Source: Prorocentrum cordatum (Eukaryota; Sar; Dinophyceae; Prorocentrales; Prorocentraceae). From it: a DNA stretch of 64,000 nucleotides. Positions within the stretch are counted from its first letter, which is position 1. Each line of letters opens with the position of its first letter. Under the pieces are notes generated by a model. It saw only the letters and a program-made list of their open reading frames with translations. It was not told the DNA's origin and did not search any database. Made by a program: the position numbers and the translations under genes. This document shows, piece by piece, positions 51,467 to 60,965 of this stretch. Location: the NCBI GenBank assembly GCA_963575745.1, contig CAUYUJ010003071.1, forward strand, positions 18,450-82,449, given 5' to 3'.

Positions 51467-52144
51467 CCCTACCTAGGCTCTGCCTAGAAGGATTCTTACT
51501 CTCTAGCTAAAAGGGGCCGGGCAGTGGAAAGCGCCCCAGGCGGTTCCCCCCAGTCCCCTGGGAGCGGCTCCCCCCAGTCCCCTGGGAGCTTTAGCTTTAG
51601 CTTTAGCTTAGCTTTAGCTTAGCTGTAGCTTAGCTTTAGCTTAGCGTTTCGCTTAGCTTTTCGCTTAGTGTTTAGCTTAGATTTAGCTTAGCTTTAGCTT
51701 AGCTTGAGCTTAGCTGTAGCTTAGATTCAGCTTAGCTTTAGCTTAGCTTTAGCTTAGCTTTAGCTTAGCTTTAGCTTAGCTTCAGCTTAGCTTTAGCTTA
51801 GCTTTAGCTTAGCTTAGCTTAGCTCTTAGCTTTAGCTTAGCTTAGCTAGCTTAGCTTTAGCTTAGCTTTAGCTTAGCTTTAGCTTAGCTTTAGCTTAGCT
51901 TTAGCTTAGCTTTAGCTTAGCTTTAGCTTAGCTTTAGCTTAGCTTAGCTTTACTTAGCTTTAGCTTATTTTTAGCTTAGATTTAGCTTAGCTGCAGCTTA
52001 GCTGTAGCTTAGCTTTAGCTTAGCTTTAGCTTAGCGTTAGCTTAGCTTTAGCTTAGTTTTAGCTTAGCTTTAGCTTAGCGTTACTGTTACTACTGATGCT
52101 GCTTTCCTAGGGGTTCCAACTCCTAGGTTGGGTCACACTGGGAT
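51467..52144 (-). mobile_element. GCTAAA satellite-bearing element, copy 2 (inverted)
   Basis: Reverse complement of the 21885-22244 element: CCCTACCTAGGCTCTGCCTAG end, two CCCCAGTCCCCTGGGAGC repeats, then about 490 bases of TTTAGC hexamers with TGTAGC, GTTAGC and TTCAGC variants, then GTTACTGTTACTACTGATGC and the CCTAGGGGTTCCAACTCCTAGG hairpin, ending CACTGGGAT. The arms match copy 1 closely while the array is roughly three times longer. Confidence 0.85.
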
Positions 52145-52340
52145 GTTTTTATACATATGTATATATATATAGATCTTCTGTCTGCTCTTCTCTTTCTCTT
52201 TCCGTTTCCTCCCCCCTTGCCGCCGCTGAACTTGTCTTATCGCTGTGGTTTATTATCCACGAAAACCGAGGCACGTGAGTTACCACGAGCAGATGAACAT
52301 CTGAATTTCCATTGTTTGTTTACATATTGAATTAAATAGG
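52145..52340. repeat. TATA patch and TTATTATCCACG repeat
   Basis: ATACATATGTATATATATATAG, then GGTTTATTATCCACGAAAACC...GAGGCACGTGAG, which recurs near 52548-52580. Confidence 0.6.
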
Positions 52341-52430
52341 TTTGGAACTTTGGCGTTTCTCCTCCTCCTCCTCCTCCTCCACCTCTCTTTCTGTCTATAT
52401 TTCTCTACGTCTCTCTCTCTCTCTCTTTTT

Positions 52431-52462
<32 letters not shown>

Positions 52463-52505
52463 ACCATGTGCATATTTCTGTCTCTGTCTCTCTCTGTGTC
52501 TTCCT
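52341..52505. repeat. CTC, CT and TA microsatellites
   Basis: CTC run, CTCTCT runs and a (TA) run of about 18 bases at 52447-52464. Confidence 0.9.
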
Positions 52506-52611
52506 TCTTCTCCCCCTGGCACCCTGCACTTTTTAATTGCTGCGGTTTACTATCCACGGAAACCGAGGCACATGAGCTACCCTACACGAGCAAGGATGTC
52601 TCAAGGGAAAC

Positions 52612-52745
52612 AAAACGATCCTCGATCCTCGGACCTCGCCGCCGTCGATCCTCGGACCTCGATCCTCGACTCTGGGATCTCGATCCTCGATCCTCGGACT
52701 TCGATTCTCCATCCTCGATCCTCGGCTTTCGGTCCTCTTAACATC
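52612..52745. repeat. GATCCTCG minisatellite
   Basis: About a dozen CGATCCTCGGA(C/T)CT-type units of 8-14 bases. Confidence 0.9.
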
Positions 52746-53925
52746 ATCTCTTTCTCCTCCCACATGCTGGCCTCCGGTAGGCAACATTTGTAATCCCCCC
52801 GCAACCCCGAACTTTATTATCCCTGTGGCATTAATCTCGGCAGCGCAGGATTAGGTTCCTCAGGAGACGTTGAGCCATATCAGAGGGTCTTGTGGCCGAC
52901 TAGACGAGAGGGGCCGGGTGCTCGGGGTCGTCTGGTTGTCGCTGGGTCGTCTGGGGGAGTTTCGGGGCCGTCGGCATTGAGCAGTCGGACCGTCTCGGGC
53001 GTTACAGGGTAGGTGTTAGTCCGCCTTGCAGCCATCATAGGTTCGTCCGTCATCAGCAAGCCGACATTCGTGAAGGGTTACTATAATCTGCAATCGATCT
53101 ACACTTCCAATGGCTAGCGCTTGTGAGCGCTGTGCTGAGCCGATCAGCACAAGGAATAACGAGGCAGCGTGTTTTTTTTCCGAAGAGGTGGGGCGGAGTG
53201 GAGAGCTCAATGGGGGAGATAAGGGGTGTCTCTGAGCAACGATGGCCAGAAGTTTTGAGTTGGACTAGGATGTTCATAAGAAACGTGAGCGAGAGAAGGA
53301 CCATTAGAAGACACATGGCATGTACTGAATACAGGCGAAGGATATCATAACTAAGAGCACGATCAGAAGGACATGAGACCAGGAGGGGGAGGGGGAGAAA
53401 GACGGAGAGCGGCAGGGAGGAGAGGGGGAAGGGAAGGAGACGAGATCGCATGTGGGGTGGAGCGCGCCGCAATGGAGCGGGCCTGTTGAGGAGTGCGGAC
53501 GCGCACTTGGAGGCCGCGGACGACGCCGATGTTTGCCGGGTGGGCCGCGGGGGGCACAGGGTGTGCCCAGCCTCCGCTGAGTTTTGCGCGTCGTTGGGGT
53601 CCTTCTGTGCTTCCCTCGCTTTTCTGTTCTCGAGAGGAGCGAACATAACTGGATGCGCTCGTGAGCACGCGACTCGTCACTCTTGCGCAGATGCAGTGGC
53701 GGTCTTCCTTGTGCCGTGCGGGGTCGAAATCATTGCGAGTGCACCCTGTGATCGATGTAGTGTTGCCACTTCAGGTGCGAGCATCCGCGCGGTCAACCGA
53801 GCGTGGGGCAGACCTTGTCATCGCATGATAGTCGCCTCAAATGAGCGAGGCGTCATTTTTTGTGGGTTTGCGTATCACCTCAGAGGATCTTGAACCCCCA
53901 ATCCCGGAAAACGCATTTTCCCGGA
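52746..53925. other. No recognisable gene
   Basis: Unique-looking sequence; only short frames without domains. A purine-rich patch lies at 53375-53440. Confidence 0.45.
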
Positions 53926-54235
53926 ATCCGCCTCCTCCTTCCCCCCCCCCTCCTCCTCCCTCCCTCCTCCTCCCCCTCCTCCTCCTCTTCCTCCCCCCCT
54001 CCTCTTCTCCTCCTCCTCCTCCTCCTCCCCTCCTCCTCTCCTCCCCTCTCCTCCTCCTCCCTCCTCCCTCCTCCTCCTCCTCCTCCTCCTCCTCCTCTCC
54101 TCCTCCTCCTCCTCCTCCTCCTCCTCCTCCTCCTCCTCCTCCTCCTCCTCCTCCTCCTCCTCCTCCTCCTCCTCCTCCTCCTCCTCCTCCTCCTCCTCCT
54201 CCTCCTCCTCCTCCTCCTCCGCCTCCTCATCCTCC
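53926..54235. repeat. CTC/TCC array
   Basis: More than 300 bases; the last 120 are almost pure CTC. Glu/Arg (minus) and Pro/Leu/Ser (plus) frames are artefacts. Confidence 0.98.
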
Positions 54236-55074
54236 ATTCGTGAATCATTCCGAATGCGTTCTGCCGCTGGTGACGATATTGGTCTTGCTTGGTGCGGGAG
54301 CGTTGCCGTGTGACTGCCGTGGGACCCGCCGACTGGTTAGAGAGATGCCCGGCCAAGGGCTGGCAAGCCTAGGCACGTTCCCGTGGTTCACGTGCCAGCT
54401 TGCAATCAACATTTGCGTTCCCTCGTCAGCATGCTTGGGCCGTGCTTGCAGGCAAAAAGCTGGTGGACGGCCGCCAGCCATTTGCCGTTGATACCAACCG
54501 CCCTACGAGCTTGCGGGCCCGCTGGCCTGTAGCGCACTGCGGGATTGGCCGTACTTGCCCATTGGCGGCTCGGCCTGAGGGCCTCTGTTTCGTATGCCCG
54601 TAGCGGTTCTCTTGTACTTGAGTCGATCGGTTCATGCGCTTGCTGGCCTGCGCACGAGCACGATTCGTTTCGCCCGCCACCCAGCACCGCGCCACGCCGA
54701 GAAGCTACGTACAATATTGTAGGCGTGGTGGTATCTTCGAGGAGCGAGTCTTACACATGTTGGACCTCATCAGTGAACTTGCCGGCTCGGACTCGGATCC
54801 GGGGGAGAACAAGAACAATTGCCGCTCTGTCGCGTCTCACCATGCAACACACCGCATAGCAAGCACTACGCAGAAAAGCGTATTTCACCATATGCCGCAC
54901 ACGACCAGCACACCACGCAGCGCAGCGCATCTTGGCAAGGGAGTAGAGCAGCGCGGGAAGCTCGGGCCGCAACCGCCACAACTCGACGAACCCTCTGCGG
55001 GATGTCTGGCCACAGCGCTTCCAGAGCGGGAGGCGGCCTGTGCCGATGTCGGACACGCACACCTCCCGGGCTTA
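54236..55074. other. No recognisable gene
   Basis: Mixed sequence; short ACGCAG/CACTACGCAG words at 54845-54935 resemble 42186-42405. Confidence 0.45.
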
Positions 55075-55310
55075 GTGGGCCCTGGAAACGACAGGGCCGT
55101 TTTTTTACCGGTTCCGTTTTGCCGTTTTTTTGCCGGCTCCGACGCCGTTGTTTTACCGGTTCCGTCGCCGTTTTTTGACCGGCTCCGGCTCCGGCTCCAA
55201 TCCTGGAGCCGTTTTTGTTGCAGCTCCCGGTCGCCGTTTTTGTTGCCGCTCCCGGGACATCTTTTTGGGGGAAACGGTGCAAGAACTGCCCTGCCGTTCC
55301 CGGGGCCCAC
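55075..55310. mobile_element. MITE family Q, copy 2 (inverted)
   Basis: Ends GTGGGCCCTGGAAACGACAGGG and its near-complement CCCTGCCGTTCCCGGGGCCCAC. The interior is CCGTTTTT/CCGGTTCCG words, the complement of copy 1. Confidence 0.85.
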
Positions 55311-55399
55311 AAAGCGCCGGAGGCACTGGGGAAAGGGTGGCGGGGAGGGGACCCAGCGCGAACCTGCGAGACCGCCTCGGACCTCCGAAAGTTACGTTT

Positions 55400-55470
55400 T
55401 TGGCGATGTTGGGGCAATTTTTTGGGGGAACGGTGCAAGGACGGCCCTGCCGTTTCCGGGGCCCACACAG
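55400..55470. mobile_element. MITE family Q, solo end
   Basis: GGGGGAACGGTGCAAGGACGG then CCCTGCCGTTTCCGGGGCCCAC repeats the right end of copy 2 without a left partner. Confidence 0.7.
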
Positions 55471-55650
55471 CTCCCGGGCAGTGTGCACAGGGCCCGACCA
55501 GATCTCCGCCGAGCCAGCTGAGCCCATCTCCGGGCTCACGAGGCGCGGCGCCCGCCCGCCCGAGGCGAGCGGCTGTGCTTCGGCCCCCATCCCTCGAGAG
55601 AAGCAGCGCAGGCGCTGGTAGGGCGGACCTTCGACAGGTCCAGCAAGCCC
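55471..55650. other. No recognisable gene
   Basis: Short spacer. Confidence 0.4.
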
Positions 55651-55885
55651 AGATCATCATCATCATCATCATCATCCTCATCCTCATCCTCATCCTCATC
55701 AGCATCATCCTCATCATCATCAGCATCAGCATCAGCATCAGCATCAGCATCAGCATCAGCATCAGCATCATGATCATCACCACCATCATTATCATCATCA
55801 CCACCATCCTCCTCCTCCTCCTCTTCCTCCTCCTCCTCATCATCATCATCATCGTCATCATCGTCATCATCAGCAGCAGCATCAA
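55651..55885. repeat. CAT array with CCT blocks
   Basis: CAT triplets with CCTCAT and CAGCAT blocks and a CCT block at 55807-55838. Confidence 0.97.
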
Positions 55886-56050
55886 AGAATAGCGCCGAAG
55901 GTGTTTCTCGCCACTCTCCGCACCCGGGGGCTGCCTCTGGGCGCTGGGGCCGTCCGGGCAGGGTGCCGAGAGCTCCTGGGGCTGGCGACTCGAGAGGATC
56001 GAGTCGTCGAAGGTCTGGGGGCCTTGTCCAGGGACGTCGGAGGAGGGTGT

Positions 56051-56245
56051 CGGGCCGGGCGAAATGGGGGGATTGGGAAAGGGGGGGTTACGAAATCTGC
56101 TGCATGCAGCTGGTTTCGGCCCCACCGAGGGGCTCATTCCTCGATACATAGCCGTCTCCGGCGCCAGGTGGCGCCCGGAAAATCAGCTACGTGAGCTGAT
56201 TCTCAACCCCCCTCCCTTTGCTATTCCCCCCTTTCGCACGGCCCG
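56051..56245. mobile_element. MITE family W, copy 2
   Basis: Same ends (CGGGCCGGGCGAAATGG / CTTTCGCACGGCCCG) and internal palindromes as 33404-33597. Confidence 0.9.
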
Positions 56246-57535
56246 AGGGTGGCGCGTCTACCAGCGGGGTTGCTCGTTCTCGCGCGCGCTGCCAGGGTAT
56301 GGCTGTTGCAACCGTTGCCGGTCTGTCTTCGAGCACGCCGGCGCCCACGGATGAGTCCAGTCGAGCAGCTGGTTCACAGAGCCTCCTCCCGAACAGCTGG
56401 GCCAGCGTCTCTCAGCCAGCTTGCCGGAAGGCTGGCCCAGTTTCTGGAGCTCGTTTGCCTCTCCAGCGTCTGCTACATACATTGGCCCAGGCTTGTGTTA
56501 AGACATTTCCTGGGCTGGCCCAGATGTCTGAACTGTTACGGTAGGTTCGTGTCGTGTCGACCGGCGGCGACCCCGCCGTTGGCGTTCAATGTTGAACGCC
56601 GCTGGCGACCCAGAATCGGTCGATGTGGAACGATCTGATGTTTCTGGGACGGCCGATCGTTCAAAATTGAACGATCTCCGTGGTGTCAGAAACCAACGCC
56701 GAAGTCGGCACGACTCGAACCTAACGTAGTTTCCTTCATCGTATTTCGGTTGTACTTCGTGTTGTTGCCCAGGCCTGCTGTTTGTACACTCGTAGCGACG
56801 GCGACGCGCAGCACGCATCCGAGCCACCCCGTCCCAACGAGCGGTGCGAGCTCCGCGAAGGGAAGAGGTGCACGCACGTGCACTTGCACGGACGAGGAAG
56901 TCTGTACGGTTGTTTTGGCCCCCCCCAGATGGGGTCCGAGCGGATGAGGTCGGAGGATCTCGACGCATCGGCATGCGGCTCAATGTGGACCCTGATTTTG
57001 TCTACGCCGACGTCGCCGATGCATCGGCGATGCAGTGGCGATGCGGTGCGATCCTCCGGCCCTATCTACTCGGGCACCATCCATAGGAGGCATCTAGGTT
57101 TGACTTTGATCCCGTTTCTCTTGGTCGTCCGCTCTTGTCGTTCGGCTGCCTCCTTTCTCCTGGCGTGTGGCTTGCCTCAGCATGCGCTGCTTCTTTCGGG
57201 TCGCCTCGACGCCTCCTCGTCCCCTCTCCTCCCCCACTGTGCCGCTGATCTTCCTCCCTGATTATCCACCCCAGGTTTTTCGGTCATGCTGCTTTTTCTC
57301 TTGCCGCCGGGCATCGGCCCCGCCGATCCCTGCCTCCCCCTGCGGCCCGTGCTGCTCGCGGCTGGCTCCAGGGCATCCCCTCTCCCCCCTCTCTATCCGC
57401 GGCAGGTGGTGGCGGTGCTCGCGAAGCTGGGCGGCGCCGCGCGGGGCTGTGGCGCCGCGCTGGGGAGGAGGGGGGTGCTCTGGCGCGCGGCAGCCGCACG
57501 CCACCACCACCATCCCACGGCATGGGCTACAGTAC
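56246..57535. other. No recognisable gene outside the palindromes
   Basis: A plus frame near 56955-57086 (RRIGMRLNVDPDFVYADVAD) looks coding but has no known family. CT-rich at 57180-57260. Confidence 0.35.
56581..56676. repeat. Two GTTCAA-NN-TTGAAC palindromes
   Basis: GGCGTTCAATGTTGAACGCC at 56581-56600 and a 22-base palindrome at 56655-56676 share the core GTTCAAxxTTGAAC. Confidence 0.85.
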
Positions 57536-57740
57536 AGGATGCCTAAAGGTTGACAACAGCAAGATCGGCGGTGCGCCTCCACTGGGGAAAGATGCGCCCG
57601 ATCGCGCTAGTGGTGGTGGTCATGCCAGGGCCTCTTAATAGTTATGGCCAGAATGCGACCACCAACACCAAACATTGTGATCATCTTCCCCCCACAGGAG
57701 GCAACCACCTGTATTGGTGTTGGTGCCCATTTCCAGGCCT
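57536..57740. mobile_element. MITE family U, copy 2
   Basis: Core and right end (TGGTGTTGGTGCCCATTTCC, then AGGCCT) match 30874-31069. The left end is diverged (GCCTAAAGGTTGACAAC). Confidence 0.8.
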
Positions 57741-58394
57741 CCAACAGTAGGCACGTCAACTCAGAAACCTGCCTGCCAGCACGTGCCCCATGCAAGTTCG
57801 TTCTCCCCCGATGTCCCCGGTAACCGCTCCTTTCGCCGACGGCTCTTCTCGCCCGGCTCCTTCCGCCCGACCCGGCCCGCCCGTTCGGGTCCGTCCGCCC
57901 GCCCGGCCCGACCCACACGTGAGGGTTTGCGCGTGCTACCTCGCTTCTGCACCACACTTTCCGCTCCGCCCGCCCCGACCCGCCCGTTGGGGTCTGCCCG
58001 CCCGACCCGACCCGTCTGCTAGGTTTCACTCGTGCTCATGGGATTCTTCTCCACACTTTCGTACCCTGCCCGACCCGACCCGACGCGCCAAAGGAGCTTC
58101 GGCGAATCCAGCGCCCATTGCGAGGAGCCCGGCGAAAGGAGCTGCGGCGAAGCCACTAGCCTGGCAGGCCTGGCAGAAGGAGCGCCGGCGAGAAAGTACC
58201 CGCCAGCGACGGGAGCTCCCCGGCGAAACCAGCGCCGGGGGAAGGGAACCTGGCGAGAGGAGCGTCTGCGAAAGGAGGACCAGCGACACCAGCCCCCGCC
58301 ACGGCCTTGAGGGCCCACTAAAGCACGGTGGCACCTCAGGGAGCTACAGTTAACCTGCACAGCAAGGAGGGGCAACCTTCCCAAGGGTACCCTT
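57741..58394. repeat. CCGACCCG and GGCGA-type short repeats
   Basis: CCCGACCCG(A/C)CCCG words at 57830-58100 and GGCGA(A/G)A-GGAGC words at 58090-58290. No gene recognised. Confidence 0.55.
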
Positions 58395-58500
58395 GCCTCC
58401 CTGGCATCATCGGTCCATCCTTGGCCGCCTTCGTTGGCCGCGCCCCGCTCGCAAAGTGTCGGCATGGCCTTCCAAGGTCCTTGCGTCCTCATCGCGCGTC
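58395..58500 (+). repeat. Dispersed repeat R, copy 2
   Basis: Opposite orientation to 12840-12975. Plus frame reads GPSLAAFVGRAPLAKCRHGL. Confidence 0.6.
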
Positions 58501-59275
58501 GACATCACGCGGGCTAACTGTACAAACCGACGAAAACCGTGTCCCTAAAAAATGTTTGCAAGATGTCTGATCGTTTGTGTCCTACAGTGGAGACCCATGC
58601 CAAGAAACACCCCGCTTGCCTCCAGGGTGCCCTGGGTTTCTTGGGTTTCGACGGTTTCGCGAGGGAGAGCGCGACGTTCCCAGGCCAGACATCGGTGGAC
58701 GTCCTGGGGTCTCGGGGTTCGGCTTCTTGTGGAAGGCTTCTTGTGGACTGGCCCCCACTGTACTGTGCCCTCCAGGCCTCGACCAAGAGATCTGTACACC
58801 TGATTTGTGTGAGCACGACGACGGGTCCACAGAGGACCAGTGGCGGTGGTAGTGGCAGTGGCGCCATCACGACGCCCACGAGGAAGATAGAGCCGAATTC
58901 GTTGTTTTAGCATCACAGCTGAGCATGCTGGTCGAGCCAGAGACAACCCCGCCAATATGACGTGTGCGGGAGCATGTTGGGTTGATATGCCCGCGCTCTG
59001 ATCTCATTCACTCCACCTTGGAAGCTACATACGGGAGAGCCACCTTGCTGACAGTTATGGGAAGGTTTCCAGCGTGGCGTTGACGGTTGTCCGCCTCGTC
59101 TTCTTCCTCCTCTTTCTCCTTTTCCTCCTCCCTCATCATCCTGATATGCGCACTCCCCAACACAACGTCTGTCTCTGCCAAGTGGAGATTAGGTCAGGCA
59201 GCGCCAGAGGGTTGCTGTCCCTCCGCGAGGAGGCTGGCATAGCAACACGCAATCTGGATGTCACAGTTGCCGTCC
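58501..59275. other. No recognisable gene
   Basis: Upstream region of the PAN gene; short frames only. A GTGGCAGTGGC/GGTGG patch lies near 58845. Confidence 0.4.
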
Positions 59276-59297
59276 TCTGTAGCCATTCTGGCGGAAG
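59276..59297 (+). other. Dinoflagellate spliced-leader relic (candidate)
   Basis: TCTGTAGCCATTCTGGCGGAAG matches 18 of 22 positions of the DinoSL consensus, 85 bases upstream of the PAN-gene ATG and on the same strand. This is where relics sit in genes made from trans-spliced mRNAs. Confidence 0.5.
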
Positions 59298-59320
59298 ACT
59301 GGCTACAGGTGTGTTGTGCG

Positions 59321-59334
59321 TTCTGTCCTTACAG
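59321..59334 (+). promoter_or_regulatory. Possible trans-splice acceptor
   Basis: TTCTGTCCTTACAG, a pyrimidine-rich stretch ending in AG, between the leader relic and the ATG at 59382. Inferred. Confidence 0.3.
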
Positions 59335-59381
59335 CCGACGAGAAGTGGCTCGGGGCTCCATTCTTGTTGAGAAATACCGCG

Positions 59382-60557
59382 ATGAGCAGACATTTGGAAT
59401 TTACCGTTGTGGTCCTCGCAGGTTCTGTCACCCGTGCCGCCAACCAGTCGTGCTCGTCCGCGCCAGAGAACGATGAGGGCTCACTCATCCAGGTCAAAAA
59501 CCATGGCAACTATGAGTGGGATGGCGCTTACTCTCACCCTTCATCTACCTCAGACGCTTCTGGCTGCGGTGGCATCTGGCACGGGAGCAACAACTACGGA
59601 GCGAACATGTTCGGCGACTCGTCGAACGGCGCGTGGCTTGGCGGCAGCTCGAGCAAGGAGGATTGCCAGTCGATGTGCAGCCACAACTGGTGGTGCAAGG
59701 GTTGGACGTGGGTGAGCTTCAAGTGCTACCTGAAGGAGAGGGTGTGCCCCATGATGCGCGGCCAGAGCGGCATCTACAGCGGCTACTGCCACCCATGGAG
59801 CGGGCCGACCAGTTGGTCTTGGTCGTGCCCAGGGGGTGGGCCGACCCCGATCCCGACGCCGAGCCCGCCGACGCCGAGCCCGCCGACGCCGAGCCCGCCG
59901 ACGCCGAGCCCGCCGACGCCGAGCCCGCCGACGCCGAGCCCGCCGACCCCGAGCCCGCCGACCCCGAGCCCGCCGACGCCCCTCGGCGAGTGCAGCGCTG
60001 TCTGGGAGGCGAGAAGCAACCGCGGCACGAGCCTCCGCGAGGTCTCCGGCGTGAGCAGCGCGTACTATTGCCAGCAGCTGTGCTCCCGCGAGCAGCGGTG
60101 CAGGGGCTGGACCTACGCGTCCGGCCAGTGCTGGCTGAAGAGCTCGGTGGAGTGCATGCTCTACGAGCAGGGCGCCCAGAGCGGCTACTGCCGCCCGTGC
60201 GAGGGCCCGAGCTACTGCGGCTTCTCGTGCGGCGGGCCGAGCCCGAGCCCGTACCCGACGCCGAGCCCGCCGGCGCCCGGCGAGGGGTGCAGCGACATCT
60301 GGGAGACGAACGCCAACCACGGCGCGAACCTGCGCCAGGTGCCGGGCGTCGGCAGCGCGCGCCACTGCCAGCAGCAGTGCGCCCGCGAGCAGCGGTGCAG
60401 GGGCTGGACCTACGCGTCCGGGCAGTGCTGGCTGAAGAGCTCAGTGGGGTGCATGTCCTACGACGCGGGCGCCCAGAGCGGCTACTGCCGGCCCTGGTAC
60501 GGCCCGAGCAGCTGCGGCTACGGGCCCACGCGGAGCCACGCGCCCGCGGGCCGCTGA
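59382..60557 (+). CDS. Secreted PAN/Apple-domain protein
   Basis: 391 residues from the first in-frame ATG (59382). The N-terminus MSRHLEFTVVVLAGSVTRAA looks like a signal peptide. Three Cys-rich PAN/Apple-like modules follow: about 62-137 (DCQSMCSHNWWCKGWTW, CYLKERVC), 204-274 (YCQQLCSREQRCRGWTYASG, QCWLKSSVEC) and about 300-370, nearly identical to the second. A (TPSPP)8 linker at 159-198 separates modules one and two. PAN/Apple modules bind proteins or carbohydrates outside the cell; Ser/Pro-rich spacers are common in algal wall or surface proteins. No transmembrane helix or GPI-like tail is visible. The gene is intronless and preceded by a spliced-leader relic, pointing to retroposition. 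GTG-start extension to 59316 is possible but unneeded. Ligand unknown. Confidence 0.8.
   Translation: MSRHLEFTVVVLAGSVTRAANQSCSSAPENDEGSLIQVKNHGNYEWDGAYSHPSSTSDASGCGGIWHGSNNYGANMFGDSSNGAWLGGSSSKEDCQSMCSHNWWCKGWTWVSFKCYLKERVCPMMRGQSGIYSGYCHPWSGPTSWSWSCPGGGPTPIPTPSPPTPSPPTPSPPTPSPPTPSPPTPSPPTPSPPTPSPPTPLGECSAVWEARSNRGTSLREVSGVSSAYYCQQLCSREQRCRGWTYASGQCWLKSSVECMLYEQGAQSGYCRPCEGPSYCGFSCGGPSPSPYPTPSPPAPGEGCSDIWETNANHGANLRQVPGVGSARHCQQQCAREQRCRGWTYASGQCWLKSSVGCMSYDAGAQSGYCRPWYGPSSCGYGPTRSHAPAGR
59855..59985 (+). repeat. 15-bp coding minisatellite (TPSPP)n
   Basis: ACGCCGAGCCCGCCG repeated in frame about eight times, the last units with CCC for GCC. Confidence 0.95.
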
Positions 60558-60626
60558 GAGGGCACGGCCGGGGCGGAGGAGGTCGGGCTCGTGCCCCCCC
60601 TGGCGCTCGGTGCCCAGACCCCCGAC

Positions 60627-60760
60627 GTCATGATTTTTTCATGACGCGACCCCCGGAGGTCTGGACCTGTTCGCCGGGACCGGGTTTTCACCCCGAGTCG
60701 TTTTTTGACGGTCCCGAGGGCCGGTAAGGGCCCCCGGAGGCCGAAAACATAGAAAATCCT
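60627..60760 (-). repeat. Dispersed repeat T, copy 3
   Basis: Contains GAGTCGTTTTTTGACGGTCCC, the reverse complement of the 22500 copy. Lies 70 bases after the PAN-gene stop and separates the gene from its duplicated tail. Confidence 0.75.
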
Positions 60761-60779
60761 CCCGTCGTGATTTCTTCAT

Positions 60780-60965
60780 GGCTCGAGGGGGTCTGGGTGG
60801 GTTGCACGTCCTACGACGAGGGCGAGCGGCGCCTGCCGCCCCTGGAGCGGCCCGAGCACCCGCGGCTGCGGGCCCGCGCGGAGCCGCGCGCCCTCGGGCC
60901 CGCTGCGAGGGCGCCGCCGGGGCGGAGGAGGGCGGGGGCAGGCCCTCCCGGCGCCTGCCCCTCCC
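60780..60965 (+). pseudogene. Duplicated 3' tail of the PAN gene
   Basis: GGGTGGGTTGCACGTCCTACGACGAGGGCG...CTGCCGCCC...GGCCCGAGCAC...CGGCTGCGGGCCC...GCGGAGCCGCGCGCC follows the order of the last 130 coding bases and first 3' untranslated bases of the PAN gene (60440-60590). The copy is diverged and frameshifted: it corresponds to VGCMSYDAGAQSGYCRPWYG onward but cannot be read through. The block after it (GGGGCGGAGGAGG) also matches the gene's downstream sequence. It has no start, no upstream module and no separate function. It probably arose by a local duplication, or by a second retroposed cDNA truncated at its 5' end, with repeat T between. The truncation by reverse transcription is an inference. 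Confidence 0.6.

Noticed and set aside
59309-59334. GTGTGTTG...CTTACAG read as an intron
   Set aside because: Only 26 bases, too short for splicing; better explained as a trans-splice acceptor tract.
59074-59370. 98-codon frame with hydrophobic N-terminus upstream of the PAN gene
   Set aside because: Leu/Phe run comes from a CTC/TTC-rich stretch; it overlaps the leader relic and acceptor and has no recognisable domain.
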